In this document: in pieces, positions 16,513 to 24,324 of the stretch
How positions within the stretch are numbered: position 1 is the first letter of the stretch
Layout: each line of letters starts with the position of its first letter
NCBI RefSeq assembly: GCF_002902965.1
Contig: NZ_CP026110.1
Span: forward strand, 36,134 to 100,133
Source of the DNA: Paraburkholderia hospita
Lineage (GTDB): Bacteria > Pseudomonadota > Gammaproteobacteria > Burkholderiales > Burkholderiaceae
DNA length: 64,000 nucleotides
Direction of reading: 5' to 3'
The notes under the pieces: generated by a model
Databases searched by the model: none
Told to the model about the DNA's origin: nothing
Seen by the model: the letters and a program-made list of their open reading frames with translations, nothing else
Made by a program: the position numbers and the translations under genes

Positions 16513-16629
16513 AGGGCATTCCCTAGTTAGTGAAGGGCTGGGTTCGCCTCAAGTCACGACGCATACAGGCCGTTAAACGCCTAGTTGTTACCGTGAGCCG
16601 ATCGTGGGGCTGAACCCTAGCCGCGCGAA

Positions 16630-16655
16630 TTTCGTATCGTGTATATTATTCAAAA
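16630..16655. promoter_or_regulatory. Transfer operator O3 (divergent promoter region)
   Basis: TTTCGTAT-N10-ATTCAAAA between the divergent LPD7 gene and the HTH regulator gene. It could control both, including autoregulation of the regulator. On the minus strand TATACA inside it is a possible -10. Confidence 0.6.
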
Positions 16656-16722
16656 TAGCCCGCCTTGGGAAGTGCCTAGAAAACACTGCCCACGGAGGGG
16701 CATCCTTGCTATCATTCCGTGA

Positions 16723-17262
16723 ATGAGTATGGATATGAAAAATGAACAGCTTCAGCCAATCTGCGGAACTGACTTGGAGCGCTGGAGGATCGAGAACGGT
16801 CTGACGAAAGTTGCGGCAGCGGACGCATTCGGCTTGCAGAAAGCGAAGTGGGAGGAGCTGACCAGTGCTGAGAACTCGGCAAAGCAGATCGCCGATCCGG
16901 TAGTGGCCATGCTCCTTCATTTGTATCGGCAACACCCTGAATCAGCGCCCGTAGAACTGCCGCCCGACGTCAAGGAGTTTTATGACTTCCTCGGGCTGCA
17001 GGACACGCCGCAGGATCGCGACAAGTTCGCAACGCTGATCGGACGTTCGCCGCCGTCGGTATATCGCTTGCTATTGCATGACGGTAAGCCCGGTCGGCCG
17101 GTGATGCGTTGGATCGAAGCAGTGCGACGGCTCAAGCTGACGCCGAAGAAAACTCTTCGGACGATGGCTGACGTAGTGAGCAGTGTTGGCGACCGACAGC
17201 ACGTCGAGAAAGTGCTGATTCAGGGCTGGACTAAACAAGGTGATACTGGTGACAACGAGTGA
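16723..17262 (+). CDS. HTH protein, candidate master transfer repressor, 179 aa
   Basis: Two helix-turn-helix-like segments can be read: residues about 20-50 (TKVAAADAFGLQKAKWEEL) and about 100-130 (FATLIGRSPPSVYRLLLHDG). No enzyme motif. It is divergent from the LPD7 gene across operator O3, a normal position for an autoregulated regulator. As the only clear HTH protein among the transfer genes, it is my candidate for the factor that binds the eight TTTYGTAT-N10-ATACGRAA operators. ATGs at 16723, 16729 and 16735 are all in frame, and none has a strong ribosome-binding site. Confidence 0.65.
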   Translation: MSMDMKNEQLQPICGTDLERWRIENGLTKVAAADAFGLQKAKWEELTSAENSAKQIADPVVAMLLHLYRQHPESAPVELPPDVKEFYDFLGLQDTPQDRDKFATLIGRSPPSVYRLLLHDGKPGRPVMRWIEAVRRLKLTPKKTLRTMADVVSSVGDRQHVEKVLIQGWTKQGDTGDNE

Positions 17263-17362
17263 GAAGCCCGACTCACAGCATATTATTGAACTATCGACGG
17301 TGTACTTTTACGAAGGTGCGGCGCCGCGCGTGATCGCGCTGAAGGATTGCGGTTTGCCTATG

Positions 17363-17386
17363 AAAAGCCCCGTTCCTGGGGCTTTT
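17363..17386 (+). terminator. Rho-independent terminator after the regulator gene
   Basis: AAAAGCCCC-GTTCCT-GGGGCTTTTT, a typical terminator. It lies inside the longest possible open frame of the next gene (from 17240), which argues that the frame is not translated from there. Confidence 0.75.
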
Positions 17387-17425
17387 TCCGCTTTATACGG
17401 ATACCAAAGCAAGCAGGAAGGATTC

Positions 17426-17947
17426 ATGGCGGCTCGTGCCTATGCCGACAAGAATCGCCTGCAGTTCACCGTCATAGATCTGCTGGTCAAGCTAGACCAG
17501 AAACAGAATCCGCTCATGATGAAGCCGGAGGATCTGCCACAGCACGACTTCATCACGTTCCAACGGCTGTCGCGGAGCATGATGGACGAACTGCAGGGAA
17601 TCCTGAAACGGCAGCTCGAGCACGAGGGCGTCGATACGAGCACGCTCGACCCGTCGAAACCTCACGTGCTCCTGATGCAGCGACCGGACCTGATCGCATC
17701 GGTTATCAACGAGCCGGGCTGGGAACACATGAAGGTCGTGACCTACCCGGCGAAGATCGCGCTCAGTGAAAAACCGCTGAACGTCGGCACCGTGCCGTTC
17801 AGGCATTGGGACTCGATTCAGAAGGCCACGTGTCGATTGAATCCAAACATCCAGATCACGCTCGATCCGCCGGATCAGCGCACAAAGGATGCCCCGGCGA
17901 GTGCGCCGGCACCAACCGACCGCCCACGCGCTCCGCGTATGAAGTAA
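17426..17947 (+). CDS. Unknown protein, 173 aa
   Basis: Start at ATG 17426 (MAARAYADKNRL), which has AGGAAGGA 6 nt upstream. The open frame extends back to a GTG at 17240, but that part contains a terminator hairpin, so the short form is preferred. The protein is soluble with an Ala/Pro/Arg-rich tail and no recognised motif; LPQHDFITFQRLSRSMMDEL suggests a helical core. It may have its own promoter near the TTTATACGG at 17391-17399. Confidence 0.6.
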   Translation: MAARAYADKNRLQFTVIDLLVKLDQKQNPLMMKPEDLPQHDFITFQRLSRSMMDELQGILKRQLEHEGVDTSTLDPSKPHVLLMQRPDLIASVINEPGWEHMKVVTYPAKIALSEKPLNVGTVPFRHWDSIQKATCRLNPNIQITLDPPDQRTKDAPASAPAPTDRPRAPRMK

Positions 17948-18021
17948 CGAAGCCACCGAAGGGCGGCTTTTCACACCTGCATTCAGCAGAGCAGGGCAGG
18001 GCCGCCGGCGGCGGCCACACC

Positions 18022-18320
18022 CACCCATCCCCCGCCTTCCCGCCCTGCGGGAAGGAGCGAGTCGCCCTCTGTCGTCAAGGGTGCGGGGGAGATGAAACCA
18101 CCCCCACACCCTCGACTGGAGGGTCTATCCCGGCACGCCAGCCCGTCAAGGGCCGCTGCGCTGTCGTCCTCACCCGTTCGGTGCTCGACCTGGCCTGCGG
18201 CCAGCTCTGCGCTCCGCTGCGGCTTCCGGGCGTCCCCTTGACCGCCTGACATGCCGAACCCCCCAGCCAAATATTTACGCAATTACGTATTTACGTATGT
18301 ACGTAAGCAGACTATAATAG
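18022..18320 (+). repeat. Dispersed ~300-bp structured repeat, copy 2 (R2)
   Basis: Nearly identical to copies 1, 3 and 5 and in the same orientation. Same hairpins as R1, plus a GTCAAGG near the start that could pair with CCTTGAC near the end. From AGCCAAATATTTACG to the leader hairpin it is identical to copy 5. Together with its leader it explains the gene-free stretch 17948-18418. Confidence 0.88.
18290..18318 (+). promoter_or_regulatory. R2 promoter with TTACGTA-NN-TACGTAA operator
   Basis: -35 TTTACG (18290-18295), 17-bp spacer, -10 TATAAT (18313-18318). TTACGTA-TG-TACGTAA (18291-18306) is a perfect inverted repeat across the -35 and spacer, with a further TTACGCAATTACG unit upstream. 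Confidence 0.8.
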
Positions 18321-18356
18321 ATCCCATGCAGTGACGGCCACGCCTCACCGCATCCC

Positions 18357-18412
18357 GGCCGGAACCACTGGCGGCTACCAGTCCCCGGCCTACCTCCCAA
18401 CCGTCTAGGAGC
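18357..18412 (+). promoter_or_regulatory. Leader RNA element L2
   Basis: GGCCGG (18357-18362) pairs with CCGGCC (18385-18390) and ACT with AGT, presenting GGCGGCTACC (18370-18379). GTCTAGGAGC (18403-18412) follows, 6 nt before the ATG at 18419. Confidence 0.65.
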
Positions 18413-18418
18413 AACACC

Positions 18419-18742
18419 ATGAACGATCGCGCACCGATCTTCTTCTTCGACAAGCTGGCAGCGCTGGCCGACTTCACCACATTCGATGTTCGGGCTACCG
18501 AGGACGGCGGCATGCCGGTCTCGTGGGCGGTCGTCGGCACCTTGCCCAACGGCGAGATCTGGCCGGTCCTGACCGACCTGCTGACCGAGGCCCACGCGCA
18601 GATGGTCATGTCGTTGTGCGAGCTGGCTGCGATCGCGCCGGACGTCATTCGCGCGTTGAACGCGTTGCCGCGCCAGAAACTCAGCGGGCATTACGGCGAC
18701 ACCTACGAGCTCGTGGCAGCGCTCGAGCGCGTCACGCGATGA
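18419..18742 (+). CDS. Small acidic protein of unknown function, 107 aa
   Basis: The only gene between promoter R2 and a terminator, so a single-gene unit of the repeat-driven regulon. Soluble, acidic, mostly helical (LTDLLTEAHAQMVMSLCELA), family not recognised. Small acidic proteins under such plasmid promoters can be anti-restriction proteins, but nothing in the sequence proves that. Confidence 0.7.
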   Translation: MNDRAPIFFFDKLAALADFTTFDVRATEDGGMPVSWAVVGTLPNGEIWPVLTDLLTEAHAQMVMSLCELAAIAPDVIRALNALPRQKLSGHYGDTYELVAALERVTR

Positions 18743-18786
18743 GAGGGCAGGCCGATCCTCAAGGCCGCCTTATCGCCTGACGCATG

Positions 18787-18813
18787 AAAAAGGCCGGATA
18801 TCCGGCCTTTTTT
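18787..18813. terminator. Bidirectional terminator
   Basis: AAAAAGGCCGGA-TATCCGGCCTTTTTT, between convergent genes. Its T run touches the stop codon of the PLD gene on the minus strand. Confidence 0.85.
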
Positions 18814-19373
18814 CAATATGCGGGCTTCAGCTCGACGCTCTCCTGCCATAGCCGCGCCCACTCGGCCCCGTACCGATCTGCGAGCGGTTTCGCGTTCCAC
18901 AGGACCAGTGCGTTCTCCGCATTCCGGTTCGCGGCCGCCGACGAGTAGTTGAACGAGCCGGTCTCCACGTGAAGTCCGTCGATCACCATGAACTTGTCGT
19001 GCGTCGCCTCGTATCGGTCGTTCAACCGCACAGGCACACCCTGGTTCGCGAGGAACCACACAGCCGAATAACTCTTCGCGTTCTGCCCGCGATCGGCAAC
19101 GACGGCGACCTTCACCCCGCGGCGATGCGCGGCCAGCAATGCGGTCGCGATCGGTTTGCTCGTGAAGCTGTACGCAACGACAACAATCGACGAGCGCGCG
19201 CTGCCGATCGCCTGCAGCACGACGTCCAGTGCGCTCGCAGGGCCGACGGCCGGCGAAAACCCGAGGTCATACGCAGCGCCGGCGGGCAGCGCTTGCGCTG
19301 CGATCGCGCCCTGCGCCGCAACGGCGATCGCGGCAGCGGCGACCCAGCGCCGAAGGAAGCGAGAGTTCATCAT
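18813..19373 (-). CDS. Phospholipase D-family endonuclease, exported, 187 aa
   Basis: Nuc-type single-HKD enzyme. Signal peptide (residues about 1-25, ending AIAAQA), then one complete HKD motif HDKFMVID (H124, K126, D131 counted from the second Met) with the following GSFNYSSAAANRNAEN. Length is as for Nuc/BfiI-like nucleases, which act as dimers. Plasmid members sit in conjugation operons (Nuc of pKM101). ATG 19373 has GGGGAG upstream; the longer open frame runs into the ATPase gene. Last gene of the minus-strand trb-like operon. Confidence 0.88.
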   Translation of the reverse strand: MMNSRFLRRWVAAAAIAVAAQGAIAAQALPAGAAYDLGFSPAVGPASALDVVLQAIGSARSSIVVVAYSFTSKPIATALLAAHRRGVKVAVVADRGQNAKSYSAVWFLANQGVPVRLNDRYEATHDKFMVIDGLHVETGSFNYSSAAANRNAENALVLWNAKPLADRYGAEWARLWQESVELKPAY

Positions 19374-19390
19374 GTTCAGGCTCCCCAGCG

Positions 19391-20755
19391 TCAGAACCGC
19401 ACCTGGCGGAACGATGCGGACTGTCCTTTTTCCAGCATCCGCACAGCGCCCGTTTCCTGCGGCTTCAGGTACTTCAGATCCTTGACCTCGATCTTCAGCT
19501 TGCGCGCCGCTTCGTCCCAATCGGCCGTGGCCAGGTTCAGCAGCAGCAGCGTGCCGGCGTTCTTTATGAAGTCGGACGAGAAGTGTGCCGGTGACTGGCC
19601 CGCGAGCAGGATCGCGAGGCCGAACTTGCGCATCTCGTTCACGACCACGTTGATCGGGTTGCTCGCATCCTCGTCGTTGAACTTCTTCGACTCGTCGAGC
19701 ACGATCAGCCGACGCAGCTTACCGCCCGACTCGCCGCGTTGCATCATCTCGCGGATGATCGCGCGCATGCGAAAGCGCACGAACATCTTCAGCTCGTCCT
19801 CGGACTGCGCGAGCGGTTTGAGAATGTAGCGACGCACGCGGGCGTTGCCGAAGGGCGGGGGATTCGGATTGAAGATGCCGGTCGCATTCAGGTTTTCAAG
19901 CCGCGTGATGACGCTCAACAGCACATCCTTGCTGTTGTACTTCATCGCCTCTTCGAACTCGCGGCCGTTCTCCAGACTGTTCAAAAAGTTGGCATGCGTG
20001 TCGAACGCCTTGGCCTTCGCCGTCTCCATCCGCTTCTGCAGGCGCTCCATGTCTTCGTCGTCTTTCGCGCCACTCTTCGCGAGCTTCGTGCGAAGTTGGT
20101 TCACCGCGGCCATTGAACGACAGTATTCATCGAACGCGCTGAGCGCTGCCCGTCCGTTGTCCTTGTCCTCGATACCCATCCACAGCGCCTTGAGCTTCCG
20201 TTTCGCAAAGCCAATCACGTCACTCAGTGTCGGGTACACCTCGCGCAGGCCTGACCAGTTGCGAGCCTCCATCATCTCCCGGATCTCGGCCTCCGACGCT
20301 TCGCGTCGCGCCCACGAACGCGGATTGTCGGAGAAGATGCCCTTCATCATGTACGAGTCGGTCAGCAGGTGTCGAAGCACGCCCTCTTGATTGCCGCCGA
20401 GCTGGCGTGCCGTGCTGTTGATCGCCTCGATCACGTCGTTGACCGCGCGGCGCACACCGCCGTAGTGCGGATCGGTGTTCAGCACGAGCGGGTTGTATCC
20501 GTAACGGGTTGCCTCGCTGAACATCACCGTCTTCGCGCCCTCGATCTCAATGTCACCGTGGTAGTCGAAGATGTCGATCTCCACGTCGTCGGGCATGCCC
20601 GTGACGAACTGGCGAATCCAATGCGTCTTGCCTGCGCCCGACGTTCCGGCGACGCCGACGTGATGATTCGACACCTGCGCTTCGCGCCAGTAGACCGGGA
20701 GTTTTACATTCTCGCGGAGCTTCCAAAAGTCATGACCTATGAGGATTTGCGACAT
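19391..20755 (-). CDS. HerA/VirB4-like P-loop ATPase, 454 aa
   Basis: Walker A GVAGTSGAGKT (Lys43), Walker B RRLIVLDESKKF, then a sensor-like LLAGQSPAHFS, the layout of HerA/FtsK-type hexameric ATPases. No membrane segment. The N-terminus (PVYWREAQVSNHHVGVAGTS) is typical of HerA-like proteins that clamp nucleic acid or protein. It follows the coupling protein by 11 nt, so it probably works in the conjugation machine, as an auxiliary motor or coupling ATPase. IncI plasmids have no obvious counterpart that I recall. Confidence 0.8.
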   Translation of the reverse strand: MSQILIGHDFWKLRENVKLPVYWREAQVSNHHVGVAGTSGAGKTHWIRQFVTGMPDDVEIDIFDYHGDIEIEGAKTVMFSEATRYGYNPLVLNTDPHYGGVRRAVNDVIEAINSTARQLGGNQEGVLRHLLTDSYMMKGIFSDNPRSWARREASEAEIREMMEARNWSGLREVYPTLSDVIGFAKRKLKALWMGIEDKDNGRAALSAFDEYCRSMAAVNQLRTKLAKSGAKDDEDMERLQKRMETAKAKAFDTHANFLNSLENGREFEEAMKYNSKDVLLSVITRLENLNATGIFNPNPPPFGNARVRRYILKPLAQSEDELKMFVRFRMRAIIREMMQRGESGGKLRRLIVLDESKKFNDEDASNPINVVVNEMRKFGLAILLAGQSPAHFSSDFIKNAGTLLLLNLATADWDEAARKLKIEVKDLKYLKPQETGAVRMLEKGQSASFRQVRF

Positions 20756-20766
20756 TGTTTCGTTCC

Positions 20767-22983
20767 TTATTCATCGAAGGCGGATTCGGGTATGTCGTCG
20801 TCATCATCCATCGGCATCAGCTCGATAGGGTCGTCGTGACGCGGCTCATGCATGTACCCGGAACGGCCGGCTGCCTCGGCCTCTTTCATCGCCTTGCGTG
20901 CAGCTTCAAAAAGGACAATCCCGCGCTCCGTCGGCGTAACCTCGAAGCGCTGGATGTCGTTCATGTGGGCGACCGCACCCACTACCGCCGACAGGATCGG
21001 ATCGTCCAGCGACGGGTAATACGGTTTCTCGCTCCGACGGAGCTGCGCAAAGATGTAGTCGGCCGAATGCACGTCTGCGCTGCTGACCTTCTCGGCGCTA
21101 CGCGGCAGACGCTTGAACTGCGGCCGTTCGATCTGCAGGAAGCGGTTGATACGCGCCCGGAGCTTCGACGTCTTTTTGTGCTCGTCCGGGATGTAGTACG
21201 ACGCGCACGGCACCACGGCGTCCTTGAAGATCACCATGCCTTCGCCAGCGTTGAGCTTCTTCAGCTCGTTCAGCGTGATCTTTTCGCGACGCTCGACGCT
21301 CGATTGCGCCTGCGCCTGGTTCGACGTCGTGAACGTGCCCATCGTCGCATCGTGACCTGACAGAACGCTGAAATACGCGTCGCCACCGGCTTTCTTGATG
21401 AGCTCGAACGTGTCTTCCGGGTCCTCGAGCGCGAGCGTCCACTTCACCTTCGTGTTCGCGATCATCGAGGCCGATTCTTCGCTTGCCTCCCCGCGCTTGA
21501 GGCCCTGCACGTCCTGTACCGCGGCAATCATCATGAAGCCCAGCGAACGGGCCTGAGCGAACATGACCGCGATGCCCTCGGCGAAGTAATAGGCAAGCTC
21601 GTCGCTGATGATGACCGACGGGTTCGGCGCGTTCGTTGCCTTCGCATCCAGCACTTCCGCCTTCGTGCCTTCGAGCCGGTAGCCGAGGTTCTGCGCCATC
21701 ATCAAGCGGATCGACGAGATGTACAGCTTGCCGAGCGACGCTGCCTCAGACGCCGATTTCTCCAGCGAAGGGATCATCACGACGAGCAGCCGGTTGTTCA
21801 GCAGCACGTCGAGCATGTCGATCTCGGGGTACTTATCGGCGAAGATGAAGCCATACGTGTCCATCATCATCGACAGCGTGCGAGCGAACTGCCCGGTCAG
21901 ATAGCCGTGCTGGTTGAACACTTCCGGGTCCCACTGCGTAGGATCGTGCGCCTGCGCCGGGTTGAAACCGGGCAGGCCGGTCTCGAAGTACGCCTTGATC
22001 GGCAGGAACGCCAGTTCGGGGATCTTGCCTTCGCGGCCTTCGATATAGAACTGCACTAGGTTCTGCAGCGCGAGGTAATGGCGGATCACTCCAATCGAAA
22101 TGTCCAGCTCGCCCTTCGCTCGCTTGTAGCAGAGCGTGCGGAGCAGGGCGTCGATCATGTTCAGCGCCTTCTGTTGCCACTGCGCGCCGTCGCCGCTTGC
22201 ACGCGGCAGCAGCGATGCCATCAATTGCAGCAGGAAGTCGGCAGAGCCGTCGCCGAACGAGTTCATCGAGTTCGACTGCGCGAGCACCGCACGGCCAGCA
22301 AAGCGGCCGAGCTCTTCGTCCACGATGCGCTGGAACGGGTCCATGCCACCGGTGAGGTAATTCAGGATCAGGAAGTCATCCTCGCGGCCGTGACGGCGCG
22401 ACAACGACCATAAGCAGAAGGCGAGATTCGAGTCCGCCTTGCCGTCCCCATAGCAGGCCCCTGAGCCCCAGCAAATCGCGTTGTGGAACGTGCCCATCAA
22501 CCCTTCGCTTTTGCCGCTACCCGTGGTTCCGACCTCGAACATGTGCGTGCGCGCGTCCGAGTTCGTCAACCAGAGTTCACGGCCCTGATCGTGCAGGTTG
22601 CGCGATCGCAGGAAGCCAAGATAGAGAATGCCGCCGGCGACGAGATACTTGCGCAGGGTCTTCGAGCGTCGCACGAAGCCCCACAGCATGTTCTCTTCGA
22701 CGAGTTCCTCGTAGTAGTCGGTACGATCGAGCCCGCCGACATCTTTCGGCATGCGCAGCGGCATCTGGAATTTCTGGTCCTGAAACGACATGACCATCAT
22801 CCAGAGCAGAATGACCCATACCGGCCACAGCGCAGGCAGATAGACCTGCAGGCCGATGAACAGCACCAGGAAGTTGCGGAACGTCGACGGCCGGTAGAGC
22901 GCAGCGAAAAACCGCTGCTCGGCGCTGCGGGTGTCGACTGTCAGTCTCGCCGAGTCGATCTCGTGATTCGGGTCCAATGCCAT
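20767..22983 (-). CDS. dotL: DotL/IcmO (TrbC-like) type IV coupling protein, 738 aa
   Basis: Inner-membrane ATPase that brings the relaxase-DNA complex to the channel. Two N-terminal hydrophobic segments (about 35-75), Walker A EVGTTGSGKSEG (Lys158), Walker B PSVIISDELAYYF, and a C-terminal soluble extension with an acidic end (PMDDDDDIP) likely for adaptor binding. Length fits the DotL family. Gene order DotM - DsbC-like - primase - DotL resembles trbA-trbB-trbC of IncI plasmids with a primase gene added. Confidence 0.92.
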   Translation of the reverse strand: MALDPNHEIDSARLTVDTRSAEQRFFAALYRPSTFRNFLVLFIGLQVYLPALWPVWVILLWMMVMSFQDQKFQMPLRMPKDVGGLDRTDYYEELVEENMLWGFVRRSKTLRKYLVAGGILYLGFLRSRNLHDQGRELWLTNSDARTHMFEVGTTGSGKSEGLMGTFHNAICWGSGACYGDGKADSNLAFCLWSLSRRHGREDDFLILNYLTGGMDPFQRIVDEELGRFAGRAVLAQSNSMNSFGDGSADFLLQLMASLLPRASGDGAQWQQKALNMIDALLRTLCYKRAKGELDISIGVIRHYLALQNLVQFYIEGREGKIPELAFLPIKAYFETGLPGFNPAQAHDPTQWDPEVFNQHGYLTGQFARTLSMMMDTYGFIFADKYPEIDMLDVLLNNRLLVVMIPSLEKSASEAASLGKLYISSIRLMMAQNLGYRLEGTKAEVLDAKATNAPNPSVIISDELAYYFAEGIAVMFAQARSLGFMMIAAVQDVQGLKRGEASEESASMIANTKVKWTLALEDPEDTFELIKKAGGDAYFSVLSGHDATMGTFTTSNQAQAQSSVERREKITLNELKKLNAGEGMVIFKDAVVPCASYYIPDEHKKTSKLRARINRFLQIERPQFKRLPRSAEKVSSADVHSADYIFAQLRRSEKPYYPSLDDPILSAVVGAVAHMNDIQRFEVTPTERGIVLFEAARKAMKEAEAAGRSGYMHEPRHDDPIELMPMDDDDDIPESAFDE

Positions 22984-23035
22984 CAGACTGCCTCCCGCTT
23001 CAACAGATATTCGTGTGCCATGAAAGATCGTCCCG

Positions 23036-24316
23036 TCAGTCCAATGCGACGCCGATGATTTCCTCGAGCTTCGCCTTCATTGCACGGCCGAACAGCTCGG
23101 CGTGCTGGATTCGCGCGAGGATTGCTTTTGCCTTCTCGGCGGCCTTGACCTGACTTTCTGGCACGTTTCGGTCGAGCCCGTGAGCCACGTAGTCGGCAAG
23201 GAACGCACTCAGAGGCACAGCCTGTTCCGTCGCGGCGTGCCATGCTTCAAGTCCGTGCGACCGCACGAAGCTATCGGGATCTTCGTCGTCGGGAAGAAAC
23301 AGGAAGCGCGCCGACTTGCCGTCCTTCATCTCGTCGAGCAGCACGGCTGCGGCCGCGAGCGCGGCCTTGCGTCCCGCCGCGTCGCCGTCGAACGCGAACA
23401 CGATCGTGTCCGCGTGGACCAGTAGCCGGCGCACCTGCAGGTTGGTCAGCGCCGTGCCCATCGGCGCGACAGCGCGCTCGTCGCCGGCCTGGTGCAGGCT
23501 GATGACGTCGAAATAGCCTTCCACGATCACGGCAACTCGCCCGCTGCGGATCGCCGGCTTCGCAAGATGCAGCGCGTACAGCTCGCGGCCCTTGTGAAAG
23601 ATCTCGGTCTCCGGGCAATTGATGTACTTCGGCGTCTTGTCGGGCTTCTCGATCATCGAACGACCGGCGAACCCGACGAGGTTTCCGGTTTCGTTATGGA
23701 TCGGGAACATGATGCGATGGCGAAAGCGGTCGTAGATCTCGCCGTCGTCGCGTTGCGCGGCAAGCCCGGAGGCCAGCAGCGCATCGCGACTCGTCGAGCC
23801 AGCCATCAGCTCGACGACGCCCTTCGCGACAACGCCCAACCCGAAGCGATCGATCGTCGAGGCCGTCAGTGCGCGCTTCTCCTCGAGGTAGGCGCGCGCG
23901 GCCGGACTCTTCGCCAAGCCACGCGAAAACACCCGCGCGGCCTCTTTCAGCGCCTGATAGAGCGTGGCGAGGCGCTTGCGCTGCGCCTTATCCTCGTCGC
24001 TGTCCCGATCCTCGACGGGCAGGGGAATGCCGCAGACCCCGGCCAGATGCACCACAGCGTCGTGAAACGACATGTGATGCTTGTTCCGCATCCACTCGAT
24101 CGCATCGCCGCGCGCACCGCATCCCCAGCACCGATACGTGTGCTTGTCGGGCGACACGTGGAATGAAGGCGTCTTCTCTTCGTGGAACGGGCAACACGCG
24201 ACAAAGCTCTGACCGGCGCGTTTGAGTTTCACGTCACGTTCAATCAGCGCCGGCAGATCGGTCTCGCTTCGGAGACGGTCCAGAAAGTCATCGCCGAACC
24301 GGATGTACTTGGCCAT
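23036..24316 (-). CDS. DnaG-type DNA primase, 426 aa
   Basis: Makes RNA primers, probably on the transferred strand or at the plasmid origin. CHC2 zinc finger (Cys41 or 42, His45, Cys63, Cys66 in CCPFHEEKTPSF and YRCWGCGARGD), core with GFAGR, and TOPRIM motifs VIVEGYFDV and FAFDGDAAGRKA. The C-terminal helicase-interaction domain of chromosomal DnaG (usually near 600 aa) is missing or much reduced, so it may work without DnaB. ATG 24316 (MAKYIRFGD) gives the normal DnaG start; the upstream extension overlaps the DsbC-like gene. Confidence 0.92.
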   Translation of the reverse strand: MAKYIRFGDDFLDRLRSETDLPALIERDVKLKRAGQSFVACCPFHEEKTPSFHVSPDKHTYRCWGCGARGDAIEWMRNKHHMSFHDAVVHLAGVCGIPLPVEDRDSDEDKAQRKRLATLYQALKEAARVFSRGLAKSPAARAYLEEKRALTASTIDRFGLGVVAKGVVELMAGSTSRDALLASGLAAQRDDGEIYDRFRHRIMFPIHNETGNLVGFAGRSMIEKPDKTPKYINCPETEIFHKGRELYALHLAKPAIRSGRVAVIVEGYFDVISLHQAGDERAVAPMGTALTNLQVRRLLVHADTIVFAFDGDAAGRKAALAAAAVLLDEMKDGKSARFLFLPDDEDPDSFVRSHGLEAWHAATEQAVPLSAFLADYVAHGLDRNVPESQVKAAEKAKAILARIQHAELFGRAMKAKLEEIIGVALD

Positions 24317-24324
24317 GCTGCCCC

